From a virus, in IMG/VR virus record IMGVR_UViG_3300017757_000028, positions 1-42,335 of that record: a stretch of DNA of 42,335 nt; one strand, written 5' to 3'. Below the pieces are notes generated by a model. It had not been told where the DNA came from. It saw nothing but the letters and a program-made list of their open reading frames with translations, and did no database searches. This document shows, one piece after another, positions 39,068 through 42,335 of the stretch (position 1 is the stretch's first letter; the number at the start of each line of letters is the position of its first letter). A program made the translations under genes and the position numbers.

Positions 39068-39499
39068 ATGAGTGATAATTATGAATCCATTGACAACGCA
39101 CTTGATATTGAAAGTAGCATTGTTGAATCTAAACCAATGAAACCTGTTCCTCCTAAGGTGGAAAAGGATGATATTAAAAAAGACTATGAGTACACAAGAG
39201 CAAACTTATATTCATTAATTGAGAAAGGTCAAGAAGCAATAAATGGTATTATGGAACTTGCAGGTGAAAGTGCAAGTCCTAGAGCATATGAAGTTGCTGG
39301 TCAATTAATTAAATCAGTTGCAGATACTACTGATAAGTTAGCAGATCTACAAAAGAAGTTAAAAGATCTAGAAGAAGATAATATTAAGAAAGGTCCAAAT
39401 AATGTTACAAATAATGCTTTGTTTGTCGGATCAACAAGTGAGTTATCCAAACTACTGAAGCAAGGTTTTCTAAATAATACAGAAGATATCTCCAAATAA
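39068..39499 (+). CDS. gp16: gp16 small terminase subunit
   Basis: 143 residues against 164 in T4. The acidic, disordered N-terminus (residues 1-35) is followed by a long helical core: DYEYTRANLYSLIEKGQEAI, then MELAGESASPRAYEVAGQLI and ADTTDKLADLQKKLKDLEED, which fits the central coiled coil that makes the small-terminase ring. The C-terminal NNALFVGSTSELSKLLKQ is typical of cyanophage gp16. It recognises DNA and stimulates the gp17 ATPase. The stop overlaps the start of the 738-aa gene that separates it from gp17. Confidence 0.9.
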   Translation: MSDNYESIDNALDIESSIVESKPMKPVPPKVEKDDIKKDYEYTRANLYSLIEKGQEAINGIMELAGESASPRAYEVAGQLIKSVADTTDKLADLQKKLKDLEEDNIKKGPNNVTNNALFVGSTSELSKLLKQGFLNNTEDISK

Positions 39500-41715
39500 T
39501 GGCAAAGAAATCCTGCAAAAGAGGATATTATTATTGTTATGCTTCTAGTAAGTGTAAAAAAATTCCTATGGGATATTTTGTTGGTATGGGTGGTTGGCTT
39601 CGTAAGGAAAAAGGTGATGATTCTGATGAAGAAACAAAAAATAATGGTAATGGAGGAAATGGAAATGGAAATCACTCAAATGGCAATGGAAACGGGGATG
39701 GCTCCTCTTCTGATGGAGGTGGTGAAAGCGGCGGAGGTGGCGTCTCTGAAGAATGGAGTGCAAAGTACAAAAAATCCATCGATTGTGACAATCCAAAAGG
39801 ATTCTCTCAGAAATCCCATTGTAGGGGTAGGAAGAAAGTGAACGAAGAGAAGAAAGATCACGAGTATTCCATGGCTCGTTCAGAACTCAAAACTATTAAG
39901 AACGCTGCTTCCCGTCTTGAAAAGAAAATGGGTAAAAAGGGCGAAGGTGAACTTAAGGCGTGGGTTCAATCAAAAATTACCAAGGCAGCAGATTATATTG
40001 ACACTGCAGCAGATTATGTAACTAATGAGGAAACTATTGCAGAAAAACGTGATGGTAAATCTGCTAAAGATAAAGGTTATTCTCTTAAAGATTGGTTCAA
40101 AGGTGGTGGTTGGGTTCAAGCAGGTGGTAAGTACGATGGAAAACCATGTGCCAAACAACCAGGACAAAAAACTAAACCATTTTGCCGTGATGCTGATGAT
40201 CGAGCCAACATGAGCAAGAAAGAGAGAAGCAGAAGAGCAGCAAAGAAACGTAGAGAAGATCCAAACGCAAATAGGACAGGTAAAGCAAACATGGTATCAG
40301 CATCTTACTCAAACTGGAAACAAGACTTAAATCAACTAGATGAGGTCGCTCCATTAGTATATGCAGCAGGTGCTGCTGCTCTTGCTGCACCATACCTTAT
40401 TAAAAAGTTTGTTAAACCAAAAGTAGATAAGATGCTTGATGGTACGACAAAAACTAAACCATTATCTAATTCAACATCAAAACCATCATCCCTTCAACAA
40501 GCACAACAAAATGCTAGAGATATTGGTAAGATGACAGGAACTTCTGGTTTGATGAATAAGACTATTAATACTTCAGATAAAATACAAACCAGATATGATC
40601 GTCTCAGAGATGCGATGAGACAATCAGGAATGAAAGGTGCGGATCAAAATATGAATATGCGTGGAGTTATGATGAAAAATTCATATCAACCAGAAGGTGG
40701 ATTAGTTGATGAAGGAAATATTGGATACTCCAATCCATCAATCAATGGCAAACCCATTCTAGACCGTAAAGGCAAACCCGTGTCTTTCAATAAGGCAGAA
40801 ACTGAGGATATGAATCGCTATAGGAGAGCAAGTAAAAAAGCGGGTAGAAAAATTTATGCAGATGAACCTTTACCTGAAGAAACTGAGATAGTAGATGAGG
40901 GTAAGAAAGATGCCTGCTACCATAAAGTCAAGTCCCGTTATTCTGTCTGGCCAAGTGCATATGCATCAGGCGCTCTAGTGAAGTGCCGTAAAGTTGGTGC
41001 TAAGAATTGGGGTAACAAGACCAAAAACGAAAGTTATGAGTTCTCCAACTGGAGAGATGATTTCCAGGCAACTGAAGTAGAATCGGTAGATTTGATTTCT
41101 AACGAACCACTTCAACCAACTCAAGGTCTTGGTAGTGATATGCTTGATGAGAAAAAAGATATACCATCAGATGTAAAGAATATCGCTAAAGAATTAGACA
41201 AAGCAGGTATTTCTGAAGAAAATATTAATGAGAAGTGTTGGAAAGGATATACCAAAAAAGGCATGAAGACTATGTTTGGAAAGAGGTATCCAAACTGCGT
41301 AAAGAAAGAAGAAGTTGAAATTCAAGAAGCAATTCCTGAATATGGGAAATATGATTCTGCTATGGACAAGATTAGAAAAAAATCTTTTACCGGACGAGAA
41401 TTGATTAATGCATTAAAAACAGCTGCTAAATTGAGACCTACTGAAAAAAAAGTAGTGAGTGAAGACTGGCAGAAGTCGAACCGCAAAGATGGTGTTGATG
41501 GTATGAGTCAAAAATCTGTCAATGCTTATAAAAGTGAAAATCCAGGTTCAAAGTTACAGACTGCGGTAACTGGCAAAAATCCTAAAGGTAAAGACAAAAA
41601 GAGACGTAAGTCTTTCTGTGCCAGATCTAAGGGTCAAAAAGATATGCACAACATTGATTGTTCTAAGACACCAGATAAGAAAATCTGTAAGGCACGTAAA
41701 CGTTGGAGATGTTGA
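39499..41715 (+). CDS. Mosaic of short cysteine modules between gp16 and gp17 (738 aa)
   Basis: ATG overlaps the gp16 stop. Modules by residue: Cys-rich start (6-19); Asn/Gly/Ser-rich linker (48-81); CDNPKGFSQKSHCRGR (96-111); KPCAKQPGQKTKPFCRDADD (215-234); two SNWxxD copies (271-276 and 516-521); one hydrophobic span (283-301, VAPLVYAAGAAALAAPYLI); CYHKVKSRYSVWPSAYASGA (473-492); CWKGYTKKGMKTMFGKRYPN (580-599); and KSFCARSKGQ...CKARKRWRC (704-738). Similar short cysteine modules occur scattered in marine phage proteins of unknown role, some under the name DUF5872. The high Lys/Arg content and the place in the packaging operon suggest a head or DNA-associated role, possibly an internal virion protein. 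That is inference. Confidence 0.8.
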   Translation: MAKKSCKRGYYYCYASSKCKKIPMGYFVGMGGWLRKEKGDDSDEETKNNGNGGNGNGNHSNGNGNGDGSSSDGGGESGGGGVSEEWSAKYKKSIDCDNPKGFSQKSHCRGRKKVNEEKKDHEYSMARSELKTIKNAASRLEKKMGKKGEGELKAWVQSKITKAADYIDTAADYVTNEETIAEKRDGKSAKDKGYSLKDWFKGGGWVQAGGKYDGKPCAKQPGQKTKPFCRDADDRANMSKKERSRRAAKKRREDPNANRTGKANMVSASYSNWKQDLNQLDEVAPLVYAAGAAALAAPYLIKKFVKPKVDKMLDGTTKTKPLSNSTSKPSSLQQAQQNARDIGKMTGTSGLMNKTINTSDKIQTRYDRLRDAMRQSGMKGADQNMNMRGVMMKNSYQPEGGLVDEGNIGYSNPSINGKPILDRKGKPVSFNKAETEDMNRYRRASKKAGRKIYADEPLPEETEIVDEGKKDACYHKVKSRYSVWPSAYASGALVKCRKVGAKNWGNKTKNESYEFSNWRDDFQATEVESVDLISNEPLQPTQGLGSDMLDEKKDIPSDVKNIAKELDKAGISEENINEKCWKGYTKKGMKTMFGKRYPNCVKKEEVEIQEAIPEYGKYDSAMDKIRKKSFTGRELINALKTAAKLRPTEKKVVSEDWQKSNRKDGVDGMSQKSVNAYKSENPGSKLQTAVTGKNPKGKDKKRRKSFCARSKGQKDMHNIDCSKTPDKKICKARKRWRC

Positions 41716-41729
41716 ATTAGGTTTTTATT

Positions 41730-42335
41730 ATGAGTGAACAGTATCTTGGTAATCCCAATCTAAAAAAAGCAAATACGGCGGTCGAATTTAGCGAAGAGCA
41801 AATCATTGAATTTGTCAAGTGTAAGGAAGACCCTGTTTATTTTGCAAACAATTATATTAAAATTGTTTCTCTTGACGAGGGTCTTACACAATTTCATCCA
41901 TATCATTTTCAGGAAAAATTAATCAACAACTTTCATGAAAATAGATTCAATATTTGCAAGATGCCAAGACAGACTGGTAAGTCTACTACTGTAATATCTT
42001 ACCTTCTACATTACGCTGTTTTTAACGATAGTGTTAATATTGGCATCCTAGCAAACAAGGCAGCAACCGCAAGGGAACTTCTCAGTAGATTACAGACTGC
42101 ATACGAGAACTTGCCTAAATGGATGCAACAGGGTATTATATCCTGGAACAAAGGATCTATGGAGTTAGAGAATGGCAGTAAGATATTGGCAGCTTCTACG
42201 TCTGCAAGTGCTGTCCGAGGCATGTCATTCAATATCCTCTTCCTCGACGAATTTGCATTCGTTCCAAACCATGTTGCAGACTCGTTCTTTGCATCTGTTT
42301 ATCCTACTATTACTTCTGGTAAAAACACCAAAGTA
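41730..42335 (+). CDS. gp17: gp17 large terminase subunit, N-terminal part (3' end outside window)
   Basis: ATG at 41730; the frame stays open to the end of the window (202 residues seen; T4 gp17 has 610). The Walker A motif is PRQTGKST at 79-86 and the Walker B motif is ILFLDE at 169-174 with the catalytic Glu174, so the packaging ATPase domain is intact. The text HPYHFQEKLINNFHENRFNI and SASAVRGMSFNILFLDEFAF is characteristic of the T4-like family. The nuclease domain lies beyond the window. gp17 drives headful DNA packaging through the portal and works with gp16 upstream. Confidence 0.95.
   Translation, partial: MSEQYLGNPNLKKANTAVEFSEEQIIEFVKCKEDPVYFANNYIKIVSLDEGLTQFHPYHFQEKLINNFHENRFNICKMPRQTGKSTTVISYLLHYAVFNDSVNIGILANKAATARELLSRLQTAYENLPKWMQQGIISWNKGSMELENGSKILAASTSASAVRGMSFNILFLDEFAFVPNHVADSFFASVYPTITSGKNTKV

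Noticed and set aside
39301-39675. Minus-strand 124-codon frame across gp16 and the 738-aa gene
   Set aside because: It runs across two clear + strand genes and has low-complexity Ile/Ser/Phe text, typical of a shadow.
39646-39750. Simple repeat (AATGGNAATGG-like) as a possible recombination site
   Set aside because: It is explained by the codons of the Asn/Gly/Ser-rich linker in the 738-aa protein.

Overview
The window is a piece of the genome of a T4-like cyanomyovirus (contractile-tailed phage of marine cyanobacteria, most likely Synechococcus). The main support is the T4 virion gene order on the + strand of the right three quarters: gp25, gp6, a giant protein in the gp7 position, gp8, a DUF4815 protein, tail/fibre accessory proteins, gp13, gp14, gp15, gp16 and the start of gp17. 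TATAAATA late promoters and a run of small proteins typical of marine cyanophages agree with this. I saw no tRNA, rRNA, CRISPR array, integrase, insertion sequence or photosynthesis gene. All genes I accept lie on the + strand.

Layout. (1) 1-2944: AT-rich, tightly packed small genes, often overlapping by a few bases, nearly all of unknown function; one near-consensus sigma70 promoter (1432-1460) and one late-type promoter (2484). (2) 2945-3316: the only gene-free stretch over 300 bases. Its left part is G/T-biased on the + strand. Its right part starts a seven-copy array of ATCTCGAC-type sites spaced about 32 bp, which wraps a consensus sigma70 promoter and runs on into a 60-aa, very acidic, tyrosine-rich protein gene. 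(3) About 3500-6900: an island that looks clearly more GC-rich than its flanks. It is made of small monocistronic cassettes, several with their own promoter, an A/C-rich leader without Shine-Dalgarno, a short CDS and a GGG/CCC hairpin. It encodes a KTSC-like protein, an AbrB-like/ArdA-like fusion (predicted antirestriction), a DUF8033-like protein, a winged-helix candidate regulator and several unknowns. (4) 6929-9156: a SpoVT/AbrB-fold protein, a GT-A glycosyltransferase and conserved small cyanophage proteins. (5) 9161-42335: the late virion operon.

How the genes work together. gp25, gp6, the gp7-position giant (4240 aa, with a YHYH domain) and gp8 should build the baseplate wedges. The 2503-aa DUF4815 protein and the 570-aa protein are probably peripheral baseplate or fibre components. 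gp13, gp14 and gp15 close the head-tail joint. gp16 and gp17 package DNA. A 738-aa protein built of short cysteine modules sits between gp16 and gp17. Late promoters precede gp25, gp8 and the 75-aa protein at 33754. The left regions probably hold early/middle host-takeover functions, with ArdA-like antirestriction the only one with a predictable job.

The most unusual signal is the phased operator-like array at 3177-3379. Next are the AbrB-ArdA fusion, the compact terminator/promoter cassettes with recurrent inverted repeats, the giant baseplate protein, and beta-repeat modules shared by several virion proteins, including an enlarged gp14. All functional calls come from reading motifs and gene order; no database search was run.
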